Shown: positions 34,597 through 43,609 of the stretch, one piece after another
How positions within the stretch are numbered: position 1 is the first letter of the stretch
How the letters are laid out: each line of letters starts with the position of its first letter
Origin: Leptospira mtsangambouensis
GTDB taxonomy: Bacteria; Spirochaetota; Leptospiria; Leptospirales; Leptospiraceae
DNA: 64,000 nt
Assembly: GCF_004770475.1 (NCBI RefSeq)
Contig: NZ_RQHK01000008.1
Coordinates: 6,996-70,995 of the forward strand
Direction of reading: 5' to 3'
Position numbers and translations under genes: made by a program
The notes under the pieces: generated by a model
Told to the model about the DNA's origin: nothing
Databases searched by the model: none
The model's input: the letters and a program-made list of their open reading frames with translations, nothing else

Positions 34597-35452
34597 TTCC
34601 GTTGACCACTGTATCACCGGGGTAAAGTATCACTGATTCCCCAACTGAAAGACCATTTTTAATCATACTAATTCCTTCACTTTGGTGTTCAACCTCAACA
34701 AATCGAAGTTTGGCTCTCTTTTTTTCAACAGTAAACACTGCCCATTTTTCATCTTCACGAAACAATGCAGAAGTCGGTATGACAATTGAATTTGGTTTTT
34801 CAAATAGAATGATTTTACATTCTAATTCATAACCATCACCAATTCCGTGTGGCGGATTAAATTCAATGAATATGGGAACTCGTTGTTCTTCCACACCTAA
34901 GGATGAAATTTTAGTTACCGCAGAAGGTTCTATGATAGACACTCGCCCTTCTAAAGTTTGATCTCCGAATCCAGTAAGTAAAACTTTATCATTAAGGTCT
35001 AAGTCAGGCATATCTTCCGATAGGACAAAAGCAGATACATCAATTTTGGTAATGTCTCCGTAGTCCAAAATCCGCTCACCCATAGCGACCGGACCCGCAC
35101 TTTCGCGATATACTTTTAATATTTGACCGTTTGCAGTTGCTTTTACTACTTTGATGATGTCCCAGTCAACAGTGACTAAGGTCATTCCCTTTGAAACTTT
35201 ATCTCCAGCATGTAATTCCACCCTCCGCATAACACCGTTTACCGGGGAATAGGCTGTATAAAGTTCTTTTATTTTTGTTTTACCTTGAACTGAGAGTATT
35301 TGTTTGTAAACACCTTGAGCGACAACCGAAACTTCTACAGGTTTTGGATCTTTTTTTAAAATCAAAAAAGAAATAACTAAAAAAAGTACCACACCAATGG
35401 CGATCTTAGCGTTTTTTGTTTTAACTAATTCTAAAATTTTTTCTTTTGTCAT
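34577..35452 (-). CDS. HlyD-type membrane fusion (adaptor) protein
   Basis: A 291-residue periplasmic adaptor anchored by one N-terminal helix (AIGVVLFLVISFLIL). Features include the lipoyl-like halves SPVNGVMRRVELHAGDKVSKGMTLVTVD and ANGQILKVYRESAGPVAMGER, a beta-barrel region with VLLTGFGDQTLEGRVSIIEP and a C-terminal membrane-proximal domain. The coiled hairpin is almost absent, so it is a short adaptor. Last gene of a three-gene unit with an ABC permease and ATPase, one base after the permease stop. It would link the exporter to the outer membrane or help lipoprotein release. No TolC is nearby. Confidence 0.85.
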   Translation of the reverse strand: MTKEKILELVKTKNAKIAIGVVLFLVISFLILKKDPKPVEVSVVAQGVYKQILSVQGKTKIKELYTAYSPVNGVMRRVELHAGDKVSKGMTLVTVDWDIIKVVKATANGQILKVYRESAGPVAMGERILDYGDITKIDVSAFVLSEDMPDLDLNDKVLLTGFGDQTLEGRVSIIEPSAVTKISSLGVEEQRVPIFIEFNPPHGIGDGYELECKIILFEKPNSIVIPTSALFREDEKWAVFTVEKKRAKLRFVEVEHQSEGISMIKNGLSVGESVILYPGDTVVNGTKVVPE

Positions 35453-35453
35453 A

Positions 35454-37802
35454 TTATTCTCTTACCTTGAGTACACTTAATAAATCCATTGTTTTTAACT
35501 TTCGATAAACGATTACAAAACTAATTGCTGCAGTAAATAATGCCAGAAGGATCGAATAATAGTAGGTTGATGGGAAAATTACTACAGGAACTTTAAATCC
35601 TTCTGTTTCGTTGCTGTTTAATATTAAATTGGCAACTTTGTTTCCTAAAAAACATCCGATAGGGATCGCCACCAAAATTTGCCAAGTGAGTTCCCAAACA
35701 ATGATTTCAAAAACTTCTTTCAAACTAAATCCCAGAATTCGCAAACTTCCTAGTTCATAAATTCGTTCAGATAGAGTGATCATTGCTGTATTATATATTA
35801 CGCCAATCGAAATGATAATTGTAAATATTAAAATAACAACAGACGTTGATTGGAGAGATCTTTGCATCACGTCCTTAAATGCAGTGAGGATTGCTGACTT
35901 TGAAAACAAACCTATCACTAATGGATTGTCTTTAAATTCTTCAATTAAATTTTTATCTTCTATTGGATCTGTTTTTAACAAAGCTACATTGATTAAACTA
36001 CCCTCGTCTAACATCCGATTGAGATTATTTCGAGTGATAAACACGCCTTGGCCTAAAATTTCATTTGCGAAAGCAGAAACAGTTACGGGAATTTTTCTTT
36101 TTTCTCCATCCAAAGTTTCGATAACAATCGTTTCTCCCTTTTGAATCCCAAGTTTGTTTGCAAGTTCAGTATTCATCATAATTCCATAAACAGGAATACT
36201 AATGGGATGAAGGTCATGGTTTAGAATTCGTCTTAAATCGGAATTATCGGAAATACCCGTCAAAACTGTATCTTTGGATTTTCTATTTTTAGTAATTTTG
36301 ATGGGAATGGAACGTTGTCCCTCCGCTATAAAAACACCTTTTTTTTCTTTTAAGTCGAACAATATAGAATCTTCTACGGGAACTCTAAAAACTAAAGTAA
36401 GTGTTTCCCTTTGGATTGTATTAAATTGTAAATCGAGTAATGTGCCAACGGTATCTTGGATAAAATTCCCAATGATCATAATCATGATCGAAGTTGATAA
36501 ACCTAAGATAGTAAGGATAGTTCGAGTTGGTCTTTTAAATAGATTTCTAAAAACCATTCTTTGGATGGTTCTTAGATCTGTGATCCAACTTTCCCAAAAA
36601 GAAATTGTATATGTTCCTGGAGGTGCAGGTCGCATCGCTTGTGCCGGATCAAGTTTTATGATGGTACGTAAGGAAAAGATGGTACCAATTCCTCCAATTA
36701 GAATCCCAAAACTAACACTGAATAAAGCGAGTAGGGGAGGGAAAATTGGCACCAATTGTGGGAATTTATAAAATCTTCCATAAAGGCCAGTCATCGCATT
36801 TCCTAAATAATAACCAATGATCACTCCAAGTAAACTACTCAATGCTGTGATAAAGGTGATTAACTTCAAGTAATGGAAAACGATGTCTTGGGAAGTATAA
36901 CCAAGCGCTCGTAACGTGGCGATTTGTTCTCTTTCTTTTGAAATAAGTCGATTTGATATGATGTGCAATAAAAAAGCAGCGATTGCTAAAAAAATCCCAG
37001 GTAAAAATACAGCTGTTGTTCGAAGTTGTCTAAATTCATCACTTAAAAAGGAATCAGAAGGTAAAAGTTTTCTTTCCTTTGCACCTAAACCTCCGTATTC
37101 GTCCAAAAGAACATCCAGGTCTCGCATCGTACGTAACCTTTCTTCTCCTTCAGCAGCAAAGTGGAAAATAATTTGGTTAAAAGCACCTTCGAAGTTAAAG
37201 TTTGCTTCCATTGCTTCTCGTTTCATCCAAATGATTCCATAATGTTTATCATCCGGCATAGGAATTCCAGGCCTAAAGACATATACAAATTCAGGTGATA
37301 ACCCAACTCCTGTTACTTGAAGAAAAACTCGTTTCCCTCCAATAATGGAAGAAAGAATCGAGCCAGGTTCTAATTGATTTGCATTGGCGAAATTTTCGCT
37401 AATCACTATATCTTGGTTTTGTTTTGGTAAAAACCCTTTTTTTAAGTATAATGTATTTGTATGTTCGGGTAGCGAAATTAATTGCGCTGCAGAAGGATAC
37501 GTCTCACCTGGAAAATCTAAAACAATTTCTTTTGAAATTCTTGTTTCAAAGTCGGAGATCCCTGGGAGTGCCCGTATTTTGGACTCAAGATAAGAAGGGG
37601 CCCTGTTTAAATAAACAAATCCTTCGCAAAGATTTTGTTTGCTGTAAAAGTTTAATTTGGCATCTAACAACGAAAAGTAAGCCGCCCAAGAAGCGGAAAA
37701 ATAACTAATTCCAGCTGCAATCACCAATCCGACAGTGAGTCCTTGCATGGTCATCGCCTTTAAATCTCTTAGAAGTTTTAGATTTAAGGTTCTGCCGATC
37801 AC
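35454..37802 (-). CDS. ABC transporter permease with two FtsX domains
   Basis: A 782-residue inner-membrane protein of the FtsX/LolC/MacB superfamily. Helix 1 at the N-terminus is followed by a periplasmic domain, three helices around 270-380 (REQIATLRALGYTSQDIV is the coupling loop), a second N-terminal helix near 430 (FKRPTRTILTILGLSTSIMIM), another periplasmic domain and a last three-helix FtsX domain with RIYELGSLRILGFSLKEVFE. The full-length double unit is complete. It starts with GTG at 37802 overlapping the ATPase stop (GTGA), preferred to TTG 37805. With the ATPase and adaptor it forms a mechanotransmission-type exporter or lipoprotein extractor. Confidence 0.88.
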   Translation of the reverse strand: MIGRTLNLKLLRDLKAMTMQGLTVGLVIAAGISYFSASWAAYFSLLDAKLNFYSKQNLCEGFVYLNRAPSYLESKIRALPGISDFETRISKEIVLDFPGETYPSAAQLISLPEHTNTLYLKKGFLPKQNQDIVISENFANANQLEPGSILSSIIGGKRVFLQVTGVGLSPEFVYVFRPGIPMPDDKHYGIIWMKREAMEANFNFEGAFNQIIFHFAAEGEERLRTMRDLDVLLDEYGGLGAKERKLLPSDSFLSDEFRQLRTTAVFLPGIFLAIAAFLLHIISNRLISKEREQIATLRALGYTSQDIVFHYLKLITFITALSSLLGVIIGYYLGNAMTGLYGRFYKFPQLVPIFPPLLALFSVSFGILIGGIGTIFSLRTIIKLDPAQAMRPAPPGTYTISFWESWITDLRTIQRMVFRNLFKRPTRTILTILGLSTSIMIMIIGNFIQDTVGTLLDLQFNTIQRETLTLVFRVPVEDSILFDLKEKKGVFIAEGQRSIPIKITKNRKSKDTVLTGISDNSDLRRILNHDLHPISIPVYGIMMNTELANKLGIQKGETIVIETLDGEKRKIPVTVSAFANEILGQGVFITRNNLNRMLDEGSLINVALLKTDPIEDKNLIEEFKDNPLVIGLFSKSAILTAFKDVMQRSLQSTSVVILIFTIIISIGVIYNTAMITLSERIYELGSLRILGFSLKEVFEIIVWELTWQILVAIPIGCFLGNKVANLILNSNETEGFKVPVVIFPSTYYYSILLALFTAAISFVIVYRKLKTMDLLSVLKVRE

Positions 37803-38512
37803 CAACTAACCTCGGATACAGGTTTTTTATGACGATTGATTGAGTCAGATACAATTGTTCCATCTTTTACTAAAATAATCCTGTCAGCGATTTGAGCAAT
37901 AGACTCATTGTGTGTGATCACAACAGTAGTTGTTCCTAGTTCTTGGTTGATCCCAGTGATGGCTTCTAATACAATTCTTCCTGTTTTAAAATCCAATGCA
38001 CCCGTTGGTTCATCACATAACAAAAGTTCTGGTCTTTTGGCAATGGCGCGAGCTATTGCAACTCGTTGTTGTTCCCCGCCAGAAAGTTGAGCCGGGAAGT
38101 GATTTTTTCTATCTGCAAGTTTTACAAGTGTTAATGCCTCTAGAGGTGTCATAGAATGGTTTGATAGATCTGTCACCAAACGAACATTCTCTTCTGCTGT
38201 AAGACTTGGGATTAAATTATAAAATTGAAACACAAAACCAACGTAATTTCTTCTATATTGTGTGAGTCCCTCATCATTTTCGAGAGCCAAAGTTTTCCCA
38301 TGAAAAAAAACTTCACCGGTGGTGGCTGTATCAAGTCCCCCCAAAATATTGAGGAGTGTCGATTTTCCTGAACCAGATGCACCTAACATGACTGTTAGTT
38401 CACCTTCATTGAATTTAAGATTGACTGAATGAAGGGCGACTAGTGGCACCTCACCTACTTGGTAGGTTTTTCCAAGATTTTTTGTTTCTAGAAGGGTGTT
38501 CGATTTCTTCAT
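37799..38512 (-). CDS. ABC transporter ATP-binding protein, MacB/LolD type
   Basis: A 237-residue ATPase with Walker [28 protein letters not shown]-loop [20 protein letters not shown], signature [14 protein letters not shown], Walker [13 protein letters not shown] and switch His [12 protein letters not shown]. The [12 protein letters not shown] segment is characteristic of the LolD/MacB/FtsE class. It drives the adjacent double-FtsX permease. ATG 38512 is preferred to TTG 38530; no strong ribosome site is visible for either. First gene of a three-gene operon. Confidence 0.92.
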   Translation of the reverse strand: MKKSNTLLETKNLGKTYQVGEVPLVALHSVNLKFNEGELTVMLGASGSGKSTLLNILGGLDTATTGEVFFHGKTLALENDEGLTQYRRNYVGFVFQFYNLIPSLTAEENVRLVTDLSNHSMTPLEALTLVKLADRKNHFPAQLSGGEQQRVAIARAIAKRPELLLCDEPTGALDFKTGRIVLEAITGINQELGTTTVVITHNESIAQIADRIILVKDGTIVSDSINRHKKPVSEVSW

Positions 38513-38621
38513 TAAATACTGCGAGTGCAAAAAGAACTCTTAATTTTACAAATTTAGTAATTTACTTAGATTCTGTGAACAGAAAAATTAATGGATTTTT
38601 AGTATGAATGGTTGATGTTTC

Positions 38622-38849
38622 TCAATCTTTTGGAAGGATAGAAACTAATTTTGATTTGGAAGAAAGTCCAGACAGAATAGAGATATTCTTTTTCGGAACA
38701 TGAAAGTGTTTCGAAAGTGCTTCGATTAATTCCTCATTCGCCTTCCCATCCACTGGTGGTGACTTCAAACGCGCAATACATTCCGTTTCGGATAAAAATT
38801 CTAATCCTGGTTGTTTGTTATTTGGTTTTACCTTTACGGTCAGTTTCAT
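38622..38849 (-). CDS. DUF167/YggU-family protein
   Basis: A 75-residue protein of the DUF167 (YggU) family: KLTVKVKPNNKQPGLEF, CIARLKSPPVDGKANEELIEALSKHF and the KKNISILSGLSSKSKLVSI end. The PPVDGKAN motif is diagnostic. Function is unknown in all bacteria. It stands alone upstream of the ABC operon, with its own start 110 bases from that operon's ATPase. Confidence 0.9.
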   Translation of the reverse strand: MKLTVKVKPNNKQPGLEFLSETECIARLKSPPVDGKANEELIEALSKHFHVPKKNISILSGLSSKSKLVSILPKD

Positions 38850-38930
38850 ATATTTTTAGTTTGGAGTTTCTTGATTTTGTACCAGTTCAGTTCCATCGTT
38901 CATAAACAAATAGAAAAGGATATAACTTTG

Positions 38931-39371
38931 ATGAAAGTTTCTAAATCATCTTTCTCTTTTGCTACTTATTTTTTCTTTTGTTGATGGTTGTATTTACGGC
39001 AACCTTTTCGACTCTTCTTGTCATCAATTCTTCAGATGATTGGGAATATCTACGTGTTTTCTGTGACGAAACCTTTAGAAATTCCAAAGAATCCAGTCTT
39101 GTTTCTGGTATTGTTTCTAACAAAAATATCGTCGATCCAGAATCCGGCTTTGTCATTTATAATGTTGAATACCAATCAAAACGTAACCACTGGAGTTTCG
39201 GCTAGTGCTGTTTATGCAGGTTCTGCAATTGATCTCTGTCATGAAGAAACTTTAAACGCCTTTATCGAATTAGGTGAGGTATTTGTTTTTTCATTTATTG
39301 CGATTGGTCTTACTTGCATTTTTTGGAAAGAATCTCTTTATTTATTAAAAAAATATAAAATAAAAAAGTAA
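38931..39371 (+). pseudogene. Short membrane or secreted protein broken by two frameshifts
   Basis: ATG 38931 has a ribosome site (AAAAGGA, about 10 bases). It reads MKVSKSSFSFATYFFF and stops at TGA 38982. The sequence continues in another frame: LMVVFTATFSTLLVIN, SSDDWEYLRVFCDETFRNS, GIVSNKNIVDPESGFVIYN to about 39180. It returns to the first frame with NVTTGVSASAVYAGSAIDLCHEE and FIELGEVFVFSFIAIGLT to the stop at 39371. Both joins are needed for one product of about 145 residues, and the first lies in a T-rich stretch. The frame read through alone is less protein-like before 39170. The family is not recognised. Sequencing errors at homopolymers are the main alternative to real decay. Confidence 0.5.
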
Positions 39372-39712
39372 TTTTTCTTTTTTTGTGTGGCGCCTCGATT
39401 CTGTTTGGTGACAAACATTTTATTGAAACGCGAACCCGCTCTTTGTTCCATTTTTTCCTTCGGGAAAGGATTTCCGCTTCGTTCGGCACTTCGTCACACT
39501 CAGCGTAAATGGTGTAGGGACAAATAACAAGCAAGTTGCTTATATTATAAACAAAATATATATTCTTAGAACGACTCGTTTGTTTTTTAAAATGATTGTT
39601 AGGTGAGATTGCTTAGAATTCGACTTGCCGATCTAAAAAAAATAGTCACCATCTCATAGAATCAGGTCCATTTCAGTCTTTCAAAAAAATGGAATAGAAT
39701 TCGAGGGTAGGG
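39372..39712. other. Gene-free region before the Amt-cyclase gene
   Basis: 341 bases. It holds repeat copy 2 and an AT-rich stretch (39530-39600) with the Amt-cyclase promoter presumably in its last 150 bases; GAGGGTAGGG precedes the start codon. No credible protein frame was seen. Confidence 0.4.
39429..39490 (-). repeat. Intergenic hairpin repeat, copy 2
   Basis: On the minus strand: AAGCGGAAATCCTTTCC, loop CGAA, GGAAAAAATGGAAC. It matches copies 1 and 3 across AGCGGAAATCCTTTC and keeps the hairpin with a changed pair, though the second half is more diverged. A GGCGCC lies at 39389, as next to copy 3. Confidence 0.55.
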
Positions 39713-41803
39713 ATGTCGGTTCAAAAAAGTCTATTGGATATTTTGTGGGTACTTGTCTGTTCGGGTCTTGTGTTGATGATGCAAGGAGGGTTTTTGGTAT
39801 TGGAGTCTGGATTGACTCGAGCAAAAAACTCAATCAACGTTGCGATAAAAAACATAGCAGATTTCGGTGTTGCAACTCTTCTATTTTATCTTTTCGGATT
39901 TGGAATCATGTTTGGGTCATCCTTTTATGGCTTGTTAGGTACTGATTTATTTTTGCCTAACTTTCCTAAGGACAATGCCTGGCCTCCCACTTTCTTTTTG
40001 TTCCAGTTGATGTTTTGCGGAACAGCATCGACGATTGTTTCTGGTGCTGTTGCAGAACGTTTGAAGTTTCCATCCTATTTACTCGCCACTGCTCTTATCT
40101 CCGGTATCATCTATCCAATTGTTGGGCATTGGGTTTGGGGTGGGACATTTACAGAAACATCCAAAGGTTGGTTGGAACAATTAGGGTTTCATGACTTTGC
40201 TGGATCCACTCAAGTACATAGTGTGGGTGGTTGGGTTTCTTTAGCTCTCCTTCTTGTAGTGGGTCCAAGGCTTGGAAGATTCAAAGACGGTGAACCTTCC
40301 AAAGCTGTGACAGGAAGTAATCTCCCTTTGGCAATGTTAGGTGGAATAATTCTTTGGTTTGGGTGGATGGGATTTAATGGCGGAAGCACACTGGCTTTTA
40401 ACGGATCTGTCCCAATCGTAATTTTAAATACCATTATAGCCTCAGGTTTTTCGATGATGGTGGCTTTGTTTTTGACTTGGTTTGTAAAAGGATATCCAGA
40501 GGCTATTTCTCCACTTAACGGATCTTTGGCGGGGCTTGTTTCCATCACAGCCAGTGCCGATTGTGTAGAACCAGCTCAAGCTGCGTTGATTGGTATGATA
40601 GCTGGAGCACTTACGATTCCTGCTGAAAAATTACTCGAAAAATGGAAAATTGACGATGCAGTTGGTGCGGTTCCTGTTCATCTTGTTGGTGGGCTTTGGG
40701 GAACTTTTGCAGTGGGAATTTTTGGAGATTTAGAAAAGTTAGGTGCAACAAGTGGAAGAGGGGATTTTTTACTCATCCAAGTTTTGGGTGCATTTGTGAT
40801 TGGTTTATTTGCTTTTTGTGTTTCCTATTTTATTTTCAAAAGTATCAATCGATTTTACCATCTAAGAGTGGATGAAACAGAAGAAAGGATGGGTTTAAAT
40901 ATTTCTGAACACAAAGCCACAACAGAACTCATTGATCTTTTTTTATCAATGGATTACCAACATAAAACGGGAGATTTAACTCTTGATGTTCCTGTAGAAC
41001 CTTTTACTGAAGTGGGCCAAATTGCAGAGAGATATAACCTAGTTCTTGGCAAAGTTCGATCCACTCTAAAAGAAAATGAAGACTCACGAATTGAAATTGC
41101 AAATGCATATGAAAAGGTACGAAATGAACAAGAGCGAGCCGAAAAACTTCTGTTAAATGTTTTACCAAAGTCAATTGCAGAAGAGTTAAAAGAAAAACAA
41201 GGATTAATTGCCAACAGTTATCCAGAGGTGTCTGTTCTATTCGCAGATATTGTCGGTTTTACTCAAATTTCTTCAGGAATGAAACCGGAAGCAGTGGTTC
41301 GCATTTTAAATGAAATTTTTTCTTATTTTGATGTCCTCGCGGAAAAGTATCGTTTGGAAAAAATCAAAACCATTGGAGATGCTTATATGGCAGTAGCCGG
41401 TTTACCTGCGCCTGATCAATTCCATTCTTTACTTGCGACTCATATGGCCTGGGATATGAAATCTCTTCTTTCAAGGTTGCGGCTTGGAAAAAGTGGAACC
41501 AAACTTAGTATGAGGATTGGAATTAACACTGGTCCGGTAGTTGCTGGTGTGATTGGGACCAAAAAATTTATTTATGATATTTGGGGTGATGCGGTCAATC
41601 TTGCTTCCCGGATGGAGTCACATGGTCTACCAAACGAAATCCAAATTACGGAATCTACGGCAGATCTAATCCGATCCGATTTTGAATTGGAAGAAAGAGG
41701 TGAAATTGAAGTCAAGGGAAAAGGAAAAATCAAAACCTTCCTCGTCAAACAAAGGATACGTGAACCAGAAGTCAGTTTGCCTTATTTTCAGTTTGCAACA
41801 TAG
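39713..41803 (+). CDS. Ammonium transporter fused to class III adenylate cyclase
   Basis: A 696-residue fusion. Residues 1-390 are an Amt/MEP/Rh channel with the eleven-helix layout: GGFLVLESGLTRAKNSIN, FCGTASTIVSGAVAER (Phe gate region), HWVWGGTF, the twin-His residues in STQVHSVGGW and VPVHLVGGLWGTFAVG. Residues ~390-495 are a HAMP-like/coiled linker (EQERAEKLLLNVLPKSIAEELK). The cyclase runs 500-685: VSVLFADIVGFTQISSG (metal Asp), KIKTIGDAYMAVAG and YDIWGDAVNLASRM. The Lys in KIKTIGD and the Asp in YDIWGD are the adenine-selecting pair, so cAMP rather than cGMP is expected. Ammonium flux may control cyclase activity. No glnB/glnK is adjacent. It ends one base before the AraC gene. Confidence 0.93.
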   Translation: MSVQKSLLDILWVLVCSGLVLMMQGGFLVLESGLTRAKNSINVAIKNIADFGVATLLFYLFGFGIMFGSSFYGLLGTDLFLPNFPKDNAWPPTFFLFQLMFCGTASTIVSGAVAERLKFPSYLLATALISGIIYPIVGHWVWGGTFTETSKGWLEQLGFHDFAGSTQVHSVGGWVSLALLLVVGPRLGRFKDGEPSKAVTGSNLPLAMLGGIILWFGWMGFNGGSTLAFNGSVPIVILNTIIASGFSMMVALFLTWFVKGYPEAISPLNGSLAGLVSITASADCVEPAQAALIGMIAGALTIPAEKLLEKWKIDDAVGAVPVHLVGGLWGTFAVGIFGDLEKLGATSGRGDFLLIQVLGAFVIGLFAFCVSYFIFKSINRFYHLRVDETEERMGLNISEHKATTELIDLFLSMDYQHKTGDLTLDVPVEPFTEVGQIAERYNLVLGKVRSTLKENEDSRIEIANAYEKVRNEQERAEKLLLNVLPKSIAEELKEKQGLIANSYPEVSVLFADIVGFTQISSGMKPEAVVRILNEIFSYFDVLAEKYRLEKIKTIGDAYMAVAGLPAPDQFHSLLATHMAWDMKSLLSRLRLGKSGTKLSMRIGINTGPVVAGVIGTKKFIYDIWGDAVNLASRMESHGLPNEIQITESTADLIRSDFELEERGEIEVKGKGKIKTFLVKQRIREPEVSLPYFQFAT

Positions 41804-41804
41804 T

Positions 41805-42596
41805 TTACTCTGTTTCGCAAAATCGGACTTCAGTGGATCTTAAATGACCGAAGAAGAGTGAGGGAACAAACCCAAAATTTTCTTTGAATGTTCTTGTGAA
41901 GTGTGCCGAATCTGAGAAACCAGCGGCATGCGCTACTTCCGTGAGGCTGATACCATTTTTTAAAAGATAACTGGCTTTTAATAGTTTCACCCACAAAAGA
42001 TATCTTCTCAGTGGGATGCCCATTGATTCTTTAAATAAACGTACGAGTCTATCATCGGATATTGAAAATTCTTTTCCAATTTCTTTCATTCGAATTGTAT
42101 TAGGTAACTCAGTTCGAACTTTATGGGCAATCCTTAGTATCCTTTCATCTATTTTTTTAGGTAATACTTCAAAAGGGAAAATAGATCTTAATAACTCTTG
42201 TTGTAATTCCCATGCTTGTTCGTTGGAAAGATTCCCATAATACAAGTCCCAAAGTTTGGATTTTAATGGAACGAAAGGGGAAATCTCAAATTCTTTAACA
42301 AATCCGTTTTTTGTGCGATCTGCAATGGAACCATACTCGTAAGTTTCAGGATCAATGATCAACGCAATCATTTCTACTCCAGGCGCTACCGTTCTATGAA
42401 AAGTATTTGGTCCAACGAGAGCCACTCGGTAATCACCTGAGTTAGTTTCTGTTTCAATATGGATTTTTTTTTCAAGAGAAATGGAGATAGCCAAAGTTGC
42501 TGCATAATGTTCGTGGAAATCTGTCTGCATTGCATTCGTTGCATACATAACCCGACTATTCCAGAGATACATAATCCCAGTTTGATCTAAATCCAT
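41805..42596 (-). CDS. AraC-family regulator, proposed activator of the oxidoreductase regulon
   Basis: A 263-residue protein. A cupin-like N-terminal half (FHEHYAATLAISI, ALVGPNTFHRTVAPG) precedes the AraC DNA-binding domain: first helix-turn-helix RMKEIGKEFSISDDRLVRLFKE and second SLTEVAHAAGFSDSAHFTRTFKENFGFVPS with the usual P-S ending. It has AGGGAA upstream of its ATG. It converges with the Amt-cyclase gene and is followed by the membrane-protein unit. Five operator copies lie within 11 kb, and this is the only cytoplasmic AraC gene nearby, so it is the best candidate regulator. That link is inference. Confidence 0.9.
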   Translation of the reverse strand: MDLDQTGIMYLWNSRVMYATNAMQTDFHEHYAATLAISISLEKKIHIETETNSGDYRVALVGPNTFHRTVAPGVEMIALIIDPETYEYGSIADRTKNGFVKEFEISPFVPLKSKLWDLYYGNLSNEQAWELQQELLRSIFPFEVLPKKIDERILRIAHKVRTELPNTIRMKEIGKEFSISDDRLVRLFKESMGIPLRRYLLWVKLLKASYLLKNGISLTEVAHAAGFSDSAHFTRTFKENFGFVPSLFFGHLRSTEVRFCETE

Positions 42597-42722
42597 AAAA
42601 GGGTTCCCTATGCCAAATCAACGTAAATGGGATCTAGCAGGAATGTAGGATTGAATTAGATTTTTAAAATGCAATGTAAATTTTTTTTCGGGGTCAAAGA
42701 ATTTGATAAAAAGAACAATGTA

Positions 42723-43403
42723 CTAAATGGGATCCTTTTTTTCCTTTTTGGAAAGCGAGTCAAGCCATATAAAGATTCCGGGTGGGACGAGAAACCCTGC
42801 AAACATCAAATAAGCGTGCATTAAATGTGCATAAGGTTCTGATAATGTAGCTGCAAACTTCATTGGGGAAAGCCAAGGAGAGAGTTGGGATGCTAATAGA
42901 CAAAGGAAAATAATTTGCCATTTTAAATTATTTCGATAGGTCGTCGACTTTTGCCATGCATAAATTAGCAAGATACCACTAAAGAAAATTTCTCCAACCC
43001 AAGCCCAAATCCCCATTTTACCCCATAGTCCTAATCCGAAATGAAGATGAGAATTTGGGTAAAGAGCCAGATCTGAATTATGCATAGGCCAATCGATAAG
43101 GAAGTGGGAAAAGGCAGCAAGAAATGCGATCAATGCAATTTTTTTATCTTTAAGAAATGAAGCACCCCAAAGAAAAGACCATACCAACGCCATTGTTAGT
43201 GAATGATCCCAATCAATATAATCTAAATTATAAAATAAATACGGTAATGCTTCTAAGTTGGGGCTCACTCGACTAATACCAATTAAGATAAAGAATGCAT
43301 TTAAAATATCAAGGAAACAAACACCAATGAATATAGGTAAGGTGGGAACTTTTGGTTCTTTTGCCTTGATGGCAACTGCTACTGCGAAATGTCCAAAATA
43401 CAT
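42723..43403 (-). CDS. Multi-span membrane protein, YdjM-like metal-dependent hydrolase type
   Basis: A 226-residue protein with about six membrane helices. Conserved His/Asp residues lie near helix ends: YFGHFAVAVAI, DYIDWDHSLTMA, FSHFLIDWPMH and SHLHFGLGLWG. This pattern resembles the YdjM/LexA-regulated membrane-bound metal-dependent hydrolases, whose activity is unproven. A copy of the regulon operator lies 64-78 bases upstream of its start, oriented toward it, followed 20 bases later by TATCAT. It diverges from the oxidoreductase operon. AGGAAAT precedes ATG. Confidence 0.75.
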   Translation of the reverse strand: MYFGHFAVAVAIKAKEPKVPTLPIFIGVCFLDILNAFFILIGISRVSPNLEALPYLFYNLDYIDWDHSLTMALVWSFLWGASFLKDKKIALIAFLAAFSHFLIDWPMHNSDLALYPNSHLHFGLGLWGKMGIWAWVGEIFFSGILLIYAWQKSTTYRNNLKWQIIFLCLLASQLSPWLSPMKFAATLSEPYAHLMHAYLMFAGFLVPPGIFIWLDSLSKKEKKDPI

Positions 43404-43466
43404 TTAGTTTATATTTCCTAAAATAAAATCAATTTATCCAATGATATATCATTGATTGATAGATTG

Positions 43467-43481
43467 CTTGAATGATTTCGG
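43467..43481 (-). promoter_or_regulatory. Regulon operator 1 (CCGAAATCATTCAAG) for the membrane-protein gene
   Basis: Minus-strand copy reading toward the gene ending at 42723. Exactly 20 bases separate it from TATCAT, a -10-like hexamer. The divergent operon's operator is 49 bases away, centre to centre. Confidence 0.75.
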
Positions 43482-43515
43482 CATTTAGTTTTTTTTAAGT
43501 TTTTTGGGAGTCATC

Positions 43516-43530
43516 CCGAATTCATTCAAG
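43516..43530 (+). promoter_or_regulatory. Regulon operator 2 (CCGAATTCATTCAAG) for the oxidoreductase operon
   Basis: Plus-strand copy, one base different from operator 1. Twenty bases separate it from TATTCT, a -10-like hexamer about 55 bases before the first gene. Confidence 0.75.
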
Positions 43531-43609
43531 CCACCTCAAAACCTATATGTTATTCTGATCATCTACTCTACTGTTTCTATAAAAAATAGAATAATGGAAA
43601 GGAAATTTA

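Noticed and set aside
38988..39371. Reading the broken gene as one 127-codon frame
   Set aside because: The first half of that frame is unlike protein, while another frame there is, and a ribosome site points to ATG 38931.
42640..42665. ATTGAATTAGATTTT upstream of the AraC gene as a further operator
   Set aside because: It matches the 15-mer poorly and has no matching -10 spacing; autoregulation is not shown.
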